DNA of 22,561 nt from an uncultured Clostridia bacterium (GTDB taxonomy: Bacteria; Bacillota; Clostridia; UBA1381): contig CAJUFV010000201.1 of NCBI GenBank assembly GCA_910585795.1, forward strand, positions 1 through 22,561. Reading direction: 5' to 3'. Positions within the stretch are counted from its first letter, which is position 1. Every line of letters begins with the position of its first letter. The notes under the pieces were generated by a model. It had not been told where the DNA came from and made no database searches. It worked only from the letters and a program-made list of their open reading frames with translations. Positions 1 to 8,784 of this stretch are shown here, piece by piece. Position numbers and translations under genes: made by a program.

Positions 1-160
1 AGATAGAATTAATGTCCTTGCAAAGAAAGCTAAAACGGTCGGTTTAACTGATGAGGAAATCGCTGAACGCGATGTGCTGCGCAGGGAATATCTTGATGCC
101 ATCCGTCAGAATTTCAAACAGACGCTTGACAGTATTGAAATAATAGATAAAGGAGAATAA
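1..160 (+). CDS. DUF896 family protein (YnzC-like), 3' end only
   Basis: The last 52 codons of a gene whose start lies left of the window; the reading frame begins at base 2 and stops with TAA at 158-160. The visible protein begins DRINVLAKKAKTVGLT, continues with an acidic stretch and then LRREYLDAIRQNF, and ends near IIDKGE. This matches the compact two-helix DUF896 family of Bacillota (B. subtilis YnzC, about 77 residues): a RIN-LA-K-K helix, a short loop with EE, then LR-EY. The role of the family is poorly defined; YnzC is encoded in an SOS-regulated operon in Bacillus. The ribosome binding site of the following asnA overlaps this gene's last codons, so the two are probably co-transcribed. 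Family call is confident; function is not assigned. Confidence 0.82.
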   Translation, partial: DRINVLAKKAKTVGLTDEEIAERDVLRREYLDAIRQNFKQTLDSIEIIDKGE

Positions 161-164
161 AAAA

Positions 165-1172
165 ATGTCACTTCAAATTCCCGAAAAATATAGTTCAAAC
201 CTGAATGGACGCGAAACCGAGAAAGCAATAAAATTTATTAAGGATACATTTCAGCATGAAATTATTGCCGCGCTGAATCTTCAAAGAATTTCCGCGCCGC
301 TTTTTGTACGTCCGGAAACAGGTCTTAATGATAATCTTAACGGCGTTGAGCGTCCCGTGAGCTTTGACGCGCCGTGTATAGGAGGAGCGGAGCTTGAGAT
401 TGTTCATTCGCTCGCAAAATGGAAGAGAATGACTTTGGGCAGATATGGCTTTGAGCCGGGCGAGGGGCTTTATACCGATATGAACGCAATCAGACGTGAT
501 GAGGAAGTTGATAATCTCCACTCAATGTATGTTGACCAGTGGGACTGGGAGGCTGTTATTAATAAGTCTGATAGAAATATAGAAACACTCAAAAGCTATG
601 TAAATAATATTTATAAGGCTATGAAATCTACTCAAAGCAGGGTTTGTCAGAAATATGCGGATATTAAGAATAATTTTCCGGAGGAAATAACATTTATAAC
701 AACTCAAGAGCTTGAGGATATGTATCCTGAGCTTGAGCCAAAGGAAAGAGAAAACAGACTGCTTCGCGAGAAAAAAGCCGTATTTCTTATGCAGATAGGA
801 AAGGAACTTAAATCCGGGAGTAAGCATGACGGCAGAGCGCCTGATTATGATGACTGGGAGCTAAATGGTGATATACTTGTTTATTATCCGATTTTGGATA
901 TAGCATATGAGCTGTCCAGCATGGGGATAAGAGTTGATGAAGATTCATTGCTTGCACAGATAAAAATAGCAGACTGTTCGGACAGACTGGAGCTTGAATT
1001 TCATAAAAAGCTTCTGAATAAGGAGCTTCCGTATACAATCGGCGGCGGTATAGGACAGTCGAGATTGTGTATGTTTATGCTCGGAAAGGCGCATATAGGT
1101 GAGGTACAGGCTTCTGTATGGCCTGATGATATGCGTAAAATATGCGCTGAAAACGGAATGAGATTACTTTAA
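165..1172 (+). CDS. asnA: Aspartate--ammonia ligase (asparagine synthetase A)
   Basis: Makes asparagine from aspartate, ammonia and ATP, releasing AMP and PPi, in the cytoplasm. The 335-residue product is full length for AsnA (E. coli about 330). It is related to class II aminoacyl-tRNA synthetases. Recognisable family blocks are LQRISAPLFV and GLNDNLNGVERPV near the N terminus, a central KWKRMTLGRYGF block, TDMNAIRRDEE with the nearby DNLHSMYVDQWDWE, and the C-terminal GGGIGQSRLCMFMLGKAHIGE. The start ATG has AGGAG 9 bases upstream, lying within the end of the DUF896 gene. asnS follows after 24 bases, so this unit makes asparagine and attaches it to tRNA. AsnA uses free ammonia rather than glutamine, which fits an anaerobe in ammonia-rich surroundings (inference). 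Confidence 0.96.
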   Translation: MSLQIPEKYSSNLNGRETEKAIKFIKDTFQHEIIAALNLQRISAPLFVRPETGLNDNLNGVERPVSFDAPCIGGAELEIVHSLAKWKRMTLGRYGFEPGEGLYTDMNAIRRDEEVDNLHSMYVDQWDWEAVINKSDRNIETLKSYVNNIYKAMKSTQSRVCQKYADIKNNFPEEITFITTQELEDMYPELEPKERENRLLREKKAVFLMQIGKELKSGSKHDGRAPDYDDWELNGDILVYYPILDIAYELSSMGIRVDEDSLLAQIKIADCSDRLELEFHKKLLNKELPYTIGGGIGQSRLCMFMLGKAHIGEVQASVWPDDMRKICAENGMRLL

Positions 1173-1196
1173 TTGAAAGGATAACTATTTATAACG

Positions 1197-2588
1197 ATGA
1201 AAACAGTGATAAAAAGTCTGTACAGAGATACAGAAACATATGGAGAAAAAAGAATATCGGTATCAGGATGGATAAGGAACATAAGAATTTCAAAAAGCTT
1301 TGGTTTTATTGAGCTTAATGACGGGTCATTTTTTAAAAATCTTCAGATAGTAATAGAAGCTGATAAGCTTGATAATTTTACGGAATTGTCAAAGCTGAAT
1401 ATAGGTTCCTCAGTTACAGCTGAGGGGATTTTGGAGCTTACGCCTGAGGCGAAGCAGCCGTTTGAGCTGAAAGCTGAAAGTGTCAGTATTGACGGAGCTT
1501 CAACACCTGATTATCCGCTTCAGAAAAAAAGACACAGCTTTGAGTATCTGCGTACAATCGCGCATCTTCGACCGCGCACAAACGCGTTTTCCGCAGTATT
1601 TCGCATACGCTCTATGATAGCGTTTGCAATACATCAGTTTTTTCAGCAGAAAGGCTTTGTATATGTGCATACGCCGATTATTACCGCGAGTGACTGTGAA
1701 GGCGCCGGCGAAATGTTTCAGGTTACAACAATGGACATAAACGATATTCCGAAAAATGATGACGGAAGTATTGATTATTCAAAGGATTTTTTTGGTAAGC
1801 AGGCTAATCTTACAGTTAGCGGACAGCTTAACGGTGAAACTTATTGTATGGCGTTTCGTAATATATATACCTTTGGACCAACATTCCGCGCGGAAAATTC
1901 CAATACAACGCGTCATGCGGCGGAATTCTGGATGATTGAGCCTGAAATAGCATTTGCTGACCTTAATGATGATATGGATTTGGCAGAGGAAATGCTGAAA
2001 TATATAATTAATTACTGTCTTGAAAATGCTCCTGAGGAGATGGAATTCTTTAATCAGTTTGTTGATAAGGGACTGCTTGACAGATTGAACAATGTAGTTT
2101 CCAATGATTTTGCTCGCATAACCTATACAGAGGCGATTGATATTCTAAAAAAGCATAATTCTGAATTTGATTATCAGGTTGAATGGGGCTGTGATATTCA
2201 GACAGAGCATGAAAGGTACCTTACGGAGGTTATATACAAAAAACCTGTTATGGTGACGGATTATCCGAAGGATATAAAGGCGTTTTATATGAAGCTTAAT
2301 CCTGACGGAAAGACAGTTGCCGCAGTGGATGTGCTTGTGCCGGGCGTTGGTGAAATTATAGGCGGCAGTCAGCGCGAGGAGGATTATGATATGCTTGTCA
2401 GCCGTATGAAGGAGCTTGGACTTAATGAAGAGGATTACTCGTGGTATCTTGATTTAAGAAAATACGGCACAGCGAAGCATGCTGGTTTTGGTCTTGGCTT
2501 TGAACGCGCCGTTATGTATATCACAGGCATGTCAAATATACGAGATGTGCTTCCGTTTCCAAGAACAGTCGGTACGGCTGAATTTTAA
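1197..2588 (+). CDS. asnS: Asparaginyl-tRNA synthetase
   Basis: Attaches asparagine to tRNA-Asn using ATP. At 463 residues it is full length. The N-terminal third is an OB-fold anticodon-binding domain (SVSGWIRNIR near residue 21, FGFIELNDGS near 35). The class II catalytic core has motif 2 at about 230-250 (FRAENSNTTRH, the version found in AsnRS rather than AspRS), GEIIGGSQREEDY, and motif 3 GFGLGFERAVMYITG with DVLPFPRT at the C terminus. The N terminus MKTVIKSLYRD is typical of the family, which supports this start although the AAAGG at 1176-1180 lies an unusually long 16 bases upstream. It sits 24 bases behind asnA and in front of a hairpin terminator. Its presence implies direct tRNA-Asn charging in this organism. 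Confidence 0.97.
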   Translation: MKTVIKSLYRDTETYGEKRISVSGWIRNIRISKSFGFIELNDGSFFKNLQIVIEADKLDNFTELSKLNIGSSVTAEGILELTPEAKQPFELKAESVSIDGASTPDYPLQKKRHSFEYLRTIAHLRPRTNAFSAVFRIRSMIAFAIHQFFQQKGFVYVHTPIITASDCEGAGEMFQVTTMDINDIPKNDDGSIDYSKDFFGKQANLTVSGQLNGETYCMAFRNIYTFGPTFRAENSNTTRHAAEFWMIEPEIAFADLNDDMDLAEEMLKYIINYCLENAPEEMEFFNQFVDKGLLDRLNNVVSNDFARITYTEAIDILKKHNSEFDYQVEWGCDIQTEHERYLTEVIYKKPVMVTDYPKDIKAFYMKLNPDGKTVAAVDVLVPGVGEIIGGSQREEDYDMLVSRMKELGLNEEDYSWYLDLRKYGTAKHAGFGLGFERAVMYITGMSNIRDVLPFPRTVGTAEF

Positions 2589-2595
2589 AAATTAC

Positions 2596-2632
2596 GGACT
2601 GCTGCGGTTTGCAGTAGTCCTTTCTGTATTTT
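2596..2632 (+). terminator. Rho-independent terminator after asnS
   Basis: A 10-bp stem (GGACTGCTGC against GCAGTAGTCC, one G-U pair) with a GGTTT loop is followed directly by TTTCTGTATTTT. It begins 8 bases after the asnS stop codon and separates the asnA-asnS unit from the TPR-rarA unit. Confidence 0.85.
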
Positions 2633-2649
2633 GGTTATTCGTCTTATCG

Positions 2650-2694
2650 GCCCGCGGATAAGGCATGTATAATTTTAAATTATAATCGACGGGC
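2650..2694 (+). promoter_or_regulatory. Nested inverted repeat in the TPR-gene leader, with two TATAAT boxes
   Basis: GCCCG (2650-2654) pairs with CGGGC (2690-2694), and between them lies a perfect palindrome TATAATTTTAAATTATA (2668-2684). TATAAT occurs at 2668-2673 and again at 2681-2686, so a -10 element for the TPR-rarA-nadE unit is plausible here, but I see no good -35 box at 16-18 bases upstream of either copy. It could be a promoter with an operator, a 5' leader hairpin, or chance. The structure ends just before the GGAAAGG that precedes the gene. Confidence 0.3.
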
Positions 2695-2703
2695 GGAAAG
2701 GTT

Positions 2704-3543
2704 ATGGAATCTGTTATGAGTTTTCTTTATATATTATTGGGAGTTATTATAATTTTTGTTGTGTTTAAATTTGTCAGCGTATGGGCCGGACTGGCTATTC
2801 TGGCTGTGCTTGTATTATATGGTATTTACCGTTTTATTCCGTCTTATTATGAGATGAAGGGTAATCAGGCGTATGCCTCCGGTGATGAGGAGGCATGCCG
2901 TCAATGGTATAAGAAGGCGTATGATACAGGCAGAACGAAGGTACAGATGAAAACGTCCTACGCGTATATTTTACTGAGAACAGGTTATGCTGATGAAGCG
3001 GAAAAAATTCTTGACCCGATAATCAGAGTGAAGGGACTTGCTCCTGAGAAGAAAAATCTTGCTAAGCAGCAGAGATGTATGGTATATTACAAACAGGGAA
3101 GAATAGACGAAGCTCTGGAAGAGGCTATGGAGCTTTACGAGGCGGAATACAGAACAACGAACCTATATGGTATGATAGGATATTTTAAGCTGATAAGCGA
3201 CGCTCCTTTGGAGGAAACAACGGCTTTCTGCGAGGAGGCATATGAATATAACAGTGACAGCAGAGATATTTTAGATAATCTTTCAATTTGTTATTACAGA
3301 AGTGGCAGATATGAGAATGCGGAGCGTATTTCTAACGAGCTTTTAAAGGAAAACAGCGATTTTGTGGAAGGCTGTTATCACGGCGCGCAGATTGCATTGA
3401 AGCTGGGAAAAATAGATAAAGCAAGGGAATGTCTGGAGAAACTTGCTGAATGCAGGCGTTCGATGATGACTACTGTAACAGAGGAAGAAATTGAAAAACT
3501 AAGACGAGAGGTAGATGGTAATGGCAAAAACTCCGCTTCCTGA
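2704..3543 (+). CDS. Membrane-anchored tetratricopeptide (TPR) repeat protein
   Basis: A 279-residue protein of unknown specific role. Residues about 5-47 form one long or two adjacent hydrophobic helices (ILLGVIIIFVVF, then AGLAILAVLVLYGIY), which should anchor it in the cytoplasmic membrane with the rest in the cytoplasm. From about 50 onward it is a run of TPR-type helix pairs: GNQAYASGDEEACRQWYKKA, YILLRTGYADEAEKIL, MVYYKQGRIDEALEEA, LSICYYRSGRYENAERI and AQIALKLGKIDKARECLEKL. TPRs are scaffolds for protein-protein contacts. Two starts are possible: ATG 2704, only 2 bases after GGAAAGG, and ATG 2716, 14 bases after it; the longer is given. Its 3' end overlaps the start of rarA, implying coupled translation. 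No partner can be named from the sequence. Confidence 0.8.
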   Translation: MESVMSFLYILLGVIIIFVVFKFVSVWAGLAILAVLVLYGIYRFIPSYYEMKGNQAYASGDEEACRQWYKKAYDTGRTKVQMKTSYAYILLRTGYADEAEKILDPIIRVKGLAPEKKNLAKQQRCMVYYKQGRIDEALEEAMELYEAEYRTTNLYGMIGYFKLISDAPLEETTAFCEEAYEYNSDSRDILDNLSICYYRSGRYENAERISNELLKENSDFVEGCYHGAQIALKLGKIDKARECLEKLAECRRSMMTTVTEEEIEKLRREVDGNGKNSAS

Positions 3544-4813
3544 CAGAATGCGTCCGCATACTCTTGATGATGTGGTAGGACAGAAGCATCTTATAGGCGA
3601 AGGAAAAATTCTCAGAAGGATAATTGATAATAATGAAATACCTAATATGATATTCTATGGTCCGAGTGGCGTCGGAAAAACTACTGTAGCTAATATAATT
3701 GCCGGCAGGACAGGAAGGACACTGCACAGGCTGAATGCTACTACCGCATCTGTATCGGATATAAAAAATATTGTTTCTACGCTTGACAGCTTTCTGGCCA
3801 TGGACGGTGTGCTGTTATACCTGGATGAGATTCAGCATTTTAATAAGAAACAACAGCAGTCCTTGCTGGAATTTATGGAGAACGGAAAAATAACTCTTAT
3901 TGCCAGTACCACAGAAAATCCGTATTTTTATGTGTATAATGCTGTTTTGTCAAGAAGTGTTGTTTTTGAATTTAAAAGTGTTGAGGCTGAGGAAATAGAG
4001 AAAGCTCTTGAAAGAGCAGTTGAAATGCTCGGAAAAGAGGATTATTCGGGATTTAATCTTGATATCTCGCGGGACGCCTTGTATCATATGGCGCAGACCT
4101 GCGGCGGAGACGTCAGGAAAGCGTTGAATTCACTTGAATTAACATTGCTTGCCTCAAATGCTGATAAAGAAAGAAAAATAAGCATAACTCTTGAGGACGC
4201 GGTACAGGCTACACAAAGAAAAGCCCTGCGCTATGACCGTGACGGTGACAGCCATTATGATATATTGAGCGCTTTTCAAAAGTCGATAAGAGGTTCTGAC
4301 CCTGATGCGTCTGTACATTATCTTGCCCGACTGATATCGGCAGGAGATTTGCAGAGTATTTGCCGCAGACTGCTTGTAATAGCGGCGGAGGATATAGGTC
4401 TTGCGTATCCGCAGGCGCTTCCTATAGTAAAAGCCTGTGTGGACAGCGCTTTGCAGTTAGGCTTGCCGGAGGCTAGGATTACGCTTGCAGAAGCGGTACT
4501 TTTACTTGCTGCCGCGCCAAAATCTAATAGCGCCGCGGAAGCGATATTTTCAGCCATGGCAGATATAGAGAATAAAGATACGGGAGATGTTCCCACGCAT
4601 TTAAAGGATTCGCATTACAGCGGAGCATCAACATTAGGACACGGAACGGAATACAAATATCCCCATACATACCCGAATCATTATATTGAACAGCAATATT
4701 TACCGGATAATATCAGACACACTAAATATTATGAATTTGGGGATAATAAGACTGAGCAGGCCGCTAGGATATATTGGGATAAGATAAGAAAGAAACAGAA
4801 AGGGAATGATTAG
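3521..4813 (+). CDS. rarA: Replication-associated recombination protein A (MgsA/RarA AAA+ ATPase)
   Basis: A clamp-loader-like AAA+ ATPase acting at stalled replication forks and single-strand gaps. The 430-residue product has the Walker A motif GPSGVGKT (about 47-54), Walker B LLYLDEIQHF with the family's EIQHFNK continuation (about 99-108), sensor 1 IASTTENP, the arginine-finger region VLSRSVVFEF, and the C-terminal RarA part with AEDIGLAYPQAL, LAEAVLLLAAAPKSNSA and the terminal Y-P-H-xY segment (YKYPHTYPNHYIEQQYLP). The longest frame opens at ATG 3515, but GAGAGG at 3506-3511 is only 3 bases from it and 9 bases from ATG 3521, so 3521 is preferred. It overlaps the end of the TPR gene by 23 bases and ends 2 bases before nadE. 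Confidence 0.95.
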   Translation: MAKTPLPDRMRPHTLDDVVGQKHLIGEGKILRRIIDNNEIPNMIFYGPSGVGKTTVANIIAGRTGRTLHRLNATTASVSDIKNIVSTLDSFLAMDGVLLYLDEIQHFNKKQQQSLLEFMENGKITLIASTTENPYFYVYNAVLSRSVVFEFKSVEAEEIEKALERAVEMLGKEDYSGFNLDISRDALYHMAQTCGGDVRKALNSLELTLLASNADKERKISITLEDAVQATQRKALRYDRDGDSHYDILSAFQKSIRGSDPDASVHYLARLISAGDLQSICRRLLVIAAEDIGLAYPQALPIVKACVDSALQLGLPEARITLAEAVLLLAAAPKSNSAAEAIFSAMADIENKDTGDVPTHLKDSHYSGASTLGHGTEYKYPHTYPNHYIEQQYLPDNIRHTKYYEFGDNKTEQAARIYWDKIRKKQKGND

Positions 4814-4815
4814 CA

Positions 4816-6726
4816 ATGAAGGACGGATTTGTACGCTGCGCCAGCGCAACGATAGATATAAGGGTTGCTGATACGGAGTATAATACAGAAAATATCATAA
4901 GCGTTATAAAAGAAGCGGTCAAGAATAAGGTGAAGCTTATTGTGCTGCCGGAGCTTTGTATAACAGGCTATACATGCGGTGATTTGTTTTTGCAGAAAGT
5001 TCTTTTAGACAGTGCGGAACAAAGCCTTATAAGAATAGTAAATGATACAAAAAGCCTTGATATAACGGCTGTAATCGGATTGCCTTATGTGGTAAATCAA
5101 AAGCTTTATAACTGTGCCGCTGTAATAAACGGCGGACATATAAAAGGAATTATTCCTAAGATGAATATTCCTAATCATTCGGAATTTTATGAGACAAGAC
5201 ATTTTGCGCAGGGGAAAAGAGAGGTACAGTATATAGATATAAATGGAGAAAGTGTGCCCTTCGGCGCGAATATTCTGTTTAAAACAAAAGCGTGCGCGGA
5301 TTTTGTTTTTGCGGTTGAAATATGCGAGGATTTATGGACGGTTTTGCCGCCTTCGGTATCGCACGCAACTGCCGGCGCGACAGTTATAGCTAACTTGTCT
5401 GCAAGCAATGAGGTTATAGCAAAGGATGAATACCGCGAAATGCTTGTCAGAAGCCAGTCCGCGAAACTTTACTGCGGATATATATATAGCAGCGCGGGAT
5501 ATGGTGAAAGCACAACTGACCTTGTCTTTTCAGGAGATAATATGATTGCGGAGAACGGAACAATTCTTGCGAGAAGCCGCCGATTTACAAATGAATGTGT
5601 ATATACTGAGCTTGATTTGGAAAGACTTGTAGGTGAGAGAAAAAAGAGTAATACTTATCATATTACAGGAACTGAAAATTATGTTAATGTACTGCTGGAT
5701 ATGAAAGCGGAAGATACTGAAATTACACGTCATGTAGAAAAACAGCCATTTGTACCTTCTGACAATAAGAAGCGTGAAAAGAGAAGCGAGGAAATATTAT
5801 CTATTCAATCTATGGGACTAAAAAAACGTCTTGAGCATACACGTTCAAAGGTCGCTGTGATAGGTGTCAGCGGTGGGCTGGATTCAACGCTGGCTTTGCT
5901 TGTCGCGGTACGTGCTTTTGACAGTATCGGGAAGGATAGAAAGGACATAATTGCCGTGACAATGCCTTGCTTCGGCACAACAGACAGAACCTATACAAAC
6001 GCTGTCAATTTTGCGAAGTCACTTGGAGTGACGCTCAGGGAGATAAATATAAAAGATGCTGTAATACAGCATTTTCGTGATATTGACCATAATCCGGATG
6101 ATTATGATGTGACATATGAAAATTCACAGGCTCGCGCGCGTACAATGATTCTTATGGATGTTGCGAATCAGTGTGGCGGTATGGTAATTGGAACGGGAGA
6201 TATGTCTGAGCTGGCTTTAGGGTGGGCTACGTATAACGGAGACCATATGTCCATGTATGGAGTGAATGCAGGGGTGCCGAAAACGCTGATACGTTATTTG
6301 GTAGATTATGAAGCCCACAGAACAAACAGTGATGAGCTGAAAAAGACGCTGAAGGATATTCTTGATACTCCTGTAAGTCCTGAGCTTCTTCCGCCTAAGG
6401 ACGGACAAATTTCACAGAAAACAGAACATATTGTAGGTCCTTATGAACTGCATGATTTTTTCTTGTATCATATGATGCGTTTTGGGTCGGCGCCGAAAAA
6501 AATATTAAGGCTTGCGGCAATTGCGTTTAGAAGTGAATATGACAGAACGGTTATCCTGGAATGGATGAAAGTGTTTTACAGAAGATTTTTTACACAGCAG
6601 TTTAAACGTTCATGTCTGCCGGATGGCCCTAAGGTCGGAAGTGTTGCTCTATCTCCAAGAGGCGACTGGCGTATGCCGTCTGACGCCTCATCACAAATTT
6701 GGGCGAAAGAGCTTGAAACTCTTTAA
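4816..6726 (+). CDS. nadE: Glutamine-dependent NAD+ synthetase
   Basis: Performs the last step of NAD synthesis: ATP-dependent amidation of nicotinic acid adenine dinucleotide using ammonia from glutamine. The 636-residue protein has two domains. The N-terminal nitrilase-fold glutaminase (about 1-290) shows a complete Glu-Lys-Cys triad: E46 in VLPELCITGYTCGD, K115 in IPKMNIPN and C170 in VEICEDLW. The C-terminal synthetase (about 330-636) has the PP-loop SGGLDST (352-358), GTGDMSELALGWATYNGDHMS and the late RFGSAPKKI region. The length fits the two-domain form rather than the short ammonia-only form. It starts 2 bases after the rarA stop, with AAAGGGA inside the rarA end as ribosome binding site, so the two are translationally linked. 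Confidence 0.96.
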   Translation: MKDGFVRCASATIDIRVADTEYNTENIISVIKEAVKNKVKLIVLPELCITGYTCGDLFLQKVLLDSAEQSLIRIVNDTKSLDITAVIGLPYVVNQKLYNCAAVINGGHIKGIIPKMNIPNHSEFYETRHFAQGKREVQYIDINGESVPFGANILFKTKACADFVFAVEICEDLWTVLPPSVSHATAGATVIANLSASNEVIAKDEYREMLVRSQSAKLYCGYIYSSAGYGESTTDLVFSGDNMIAENGTILARSRRFTNECVYTELDLERLVGERKKSNTYHITGTENYVNVLLDMKAEDTEITRHVEKQPFVPSDNKKREKRSEEILSIQSMGLKKRLEHTRSKVAVIGVSGGLDSTLALLVAVRAFDSIGKDRKDIIAVTMPCFGTTDRTYTNAVNFAKSLGVTLREINIKDAVIQHFRDIDHNPDDYDVTYENSQARARTMILMDVANQCGGMVIGTGDMSELALGWATYNGDHMSMYGVNAGVPKTLIRYLVDYEAHRTNSDELKKTLKDILDTPVSPELLPPKDGQISQKTEHIVGPYELHDFFLYHMMRFGSAPKKILRLAAIAFRSEYDRTVILEWMKVFYRRFFTQQFKRSCLPDGPKVGSVALSPRGDWRMPSDASSQIWAKELETL

Positions 6727-6750
6727 ATAAGCCCTGTACGGGGTGATTAG

Positions 6751-7608
6751 ATGTCAAGAGGTAAAATATGCCTCATTTTATCAGCTTTTTTATATGGACT
6801 CGCGCCGATATTCGCGAAATTCGCGTATGCGGCTGGTGTAAACGGAATAACGCTTACGTTTCTGCGTACAGCGCTTATGCTGCCGGTGATGTCAGTATTG
6901 ATGATAGTAAGAGGACAGTCGTTTTATCTCAATAAAAAAGAACTGATAAATATAATTGCGCTTGGAGTTGTCGGCGGAACGCTGTCTATGATTTCGCTGT
7001 ACGCGTCGTATGAATATATTTCAACAGGACTGGCGACAACACTGCATTTTATATATCCGCTTATAATTGTTGTTGTTTCCGCGCTTATATACAGGGAAAA
7101 GATAAAGGGAGCAAAGCTTCTTGCCGTTATGCTTGTAACGGTAGGAGTATTTATGTTTATAGACCTTAACAGCCGAGCAGATAAAGCCGGAGTGATTCTG
7201 GCTGTTTTATCTGGAGTGTTTTATAGTTTTTATGTTATATATATGGCTCATTCGGGAATAGACCGTATGGATTATGTAAAATTGACCTTTTATATGATGA
7301 TTATTATGAGTGCCGGAACACTTTTGTTTGGCGTACTGGCAGGCGGGTTGGATTTTAAGCCTATTGATAAAATGGGGTGGGTCTTTTCTGCAATAGTATC
7401 AATACTCATTTCTTTGGGAGCCTTACCTATGTTTCAGGCCGGAGTGCGGTATGAAGGCGCTTCAACAGCGGGTATAATATCTGCCTTTGAGCCGATAACA
7501 ACAATAATTCTGGGGGCGGTATTTCTTGGAGAGACAATGGGTATAGTGCAGTATATTGGCGGAGCGGTAATAATACTTGGAGTTGTGCTTGCTGAAAAAT
7601 ATGGATGA
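6751..7608 (+). CDS. EamA/DMT-family transporter
   Basis: A 285-residue polytopic membrane protein of the drug/metabolite transporter superfamily. It shows the two tandem EamA halves, about ten hydrophobic segments in all: the first half opens with ILSAFLYGLAPIFAKFAY and ends in ALIYREKIKGAKLLAVMLVTVGVF; the second half (from about 147) opens with VILAVLSGVFYSFYVIYMA and ends with FEPITTIILGAVFLGETM and YIGGAVIILGVVLAEK. Each half carries the typical E-x(4)-G-G-V/A-IILGV-type ending. Substrates of such exporters (amino acids, nucleosides, others) cannot be told from sequence alone. GGGGTGAT lies 3 bases before the ATG and the gap to nadE is 24 bases, so it is probably the last gene of the TPR-rarA-nadE unit. 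Confidence 0.9.
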   Translation: MSRGKICLILSAFLYGLAPIFAKFAYAAGVNGITLTFLRTALMLPVMSVLMIVRGQSFYLNKKELINIIALGVVGGTLSMISLYASYEYISTGLATTLHFIYPLIIVVVSALIYREKIKGAKLLAVMLVTVGVFMFIDLNSRADKAGVILAVLSGVFYSFYVIYMAHSGIDRMDYVKLTFYMMIIMSAGTLLFGVLAGGLDFKPIDKMGWVFSAIVSILISLGALPMFQAGVRYEGASTAGIISAFEPITTIILGAVFLGETMGIVQYIGGAVIILGVVLAEKYG

Positions 7609-7626
7609 ATATATTGTAATGGATAT

Positions 7627-7673
7627 AAAAATACCTTTTAAGATATAATGGCTATATCTTAAAAGGTATTTTT
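7627..7673. terminator. Bidirectional terminator between convergent genes
   Basis: A perfect 21-bp inverted repeat (7627-7647 and 7653-7673) with a 5-base loop ATGGC. The arms begin with AAAAA and end with TTTTT, so each strand reads as a hairpin with a T-run. It lies between the plus-strand EamA gene and the minus-strand sugar kinase gene and can stop transcription from both sides. Confidence 0.93.
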
Positions 7674-7716
7674 GCTGTATGATATGGCATGCCTGCCATT
7701 ATGGCCATACTTGTGT

Positions 7717-8742
7717 TTAGCGTATCATTTCGTCCTGATGTCCGGTAGCCTTATGTGATTGTATAACGCTTTCAATCTCTTCAATACTGCTTGCGGACAT
7801 GTCGCCGAGTACAGTATTCTTTACGGCTGAAAGGGCATTGCCTATTTCGATAGCCTTTTCAGGGGTGCCGTATTTTATAAGCCCGTACAGAACTCCGGCA
7901 AGATACGCGTCGCCTGAGCCTATTCTATCTATAACTTCTATATTATTATATGGTTTTTCCTCATAGAACTGACCGTTCATATATATTTTTGAATTAAAAT
8001 TGTGACGGGTAGGGCTAACTGCTTCACGTCTTGTTGTCGCAATAAGTGTGCATCCGTAATCGTTTGCGTAGCCTTGCATAATTTCTTCAAGAGTACCTTT
8101 TCTCTGCAGCATTCTTCTGGAGGTCTCTTCTGAAACAAATAAGAAATCTACGTAAGGAAATATTGATTCAACAACTTTTTTTGCTTCTTCCTCGCTCCAA
8201 AGCGCCGCGCGGTAATTTACATCAAATGAAATATAAGCTCCCGCTTCTTTGAATTTTCTGATGAGTGTCAGTGTTGTTTCTTTAAGAACCGGAGAAAGAG
8301 CCATAGTAATGCTTGACACATGGAATATTTTAGTTTTTCCGTATATATCGTCAGGAAGGTCTGAAACGGACAGAGAACACATGCTTGAGTTTGCCCTGTC
8401 ATATATGACAGATGATTTTCTCGGGTATGCGCCGCTCTCGTAATAATAAAGTCCCAGACGCTTCTGAGGGGAATGGTCGTAGATTATGTAATCATCCGAC
8501 ACATTTCCATAACGTATTTTATTGCGGATAAAATGTCCCATCTTATTTTTTGGAAGCTTTGTAATAATGGCTGAACGCACACCGAGCATGGCGGCTCCGG
8601 ATACAACGTTGAGCTCACTGCCGCCCGCGTTTTTATCAAAGGTTTCGCTTTGCGAAATTTTTTCCTTGTCAGGCGGGGAAAGTCTCAGCATTACTTCTCC
8701 CAGACCTACAATATCATAATCGGTATTGTTTTTAAACTGCAT
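7717..8742 (-). CDS. kdgK: PfkB-family sugar kinase, probably 2-dehydro-3-deoxygluconokinase
   Basis: A 341-residue ribokinase-like (PfkB) enzyme that phosphorylates a sugar or sugar acid with ATP. The N terminus has GLGEVMLRLSPP and the sugar-contacting GGSELNVVSGAAMLG (40-54). The centre has FDVNYRAALW (173-182), the D-x-N-x-R-x-x-L-W pattern typical of 2-keto-3-deoxygluconate kinases. The C terminus has the PfkB signature IDRIGSGDAYLAG (271-283) with the catalytic base D278; the usual anion-hole GAGD is GSGD here. GGAGG lies 9 bases before the ATG, and a strong promoter sits just upstream (8785-8814). No KDPG aldolase or uronate isomerase gene is adjacent, so the exact substrate (KDG or another sugar) is inferred from motif similarity. 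Confidence 0.85.
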   Translation of the reverse strand: MQFKNNTDYDIVGLGEVMLRLSPPDKEKISQSETFDKNAGGSELNVVSGAAMLGVRSAIITKLPKNKMGHFIRNKIRYGNVSDDYIIYDHSPQKRLGLYYYESGAYPRKSSVIYDRANSSMCSLSVSDLPDDIYGKTKIFHVSSITMALSPVLKETTLTLIRKFKEAGAYISFDVNYRAALWSEEEAKKVVESIFPYVDFLFVSEETSRRMLQRKGTLEEIMQGYANDYGCTLIATTRREAVSPTRHNFNSKIYMNGQFYEEKPYNNIEVIDRIGSGDAYLAGVLYGLIKYGTPEKAIEIGNALSAVKNTVLGDMSASSIEEIESVIQSHKATGHQDEMIR

Positions 8743-8784
8743 AAAATTATTCCTCCGTTCATGTATAATTTGTTATATAGCTTA

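Noticed and set aside
6731..6743. Small CCC...GGG hairpin between nadE and the EamA gene as a terminator
   Set aside because: Only 3 bp of stem, no T-run, and the GGGGTGAT part is the ribosome binding site of the next gene.
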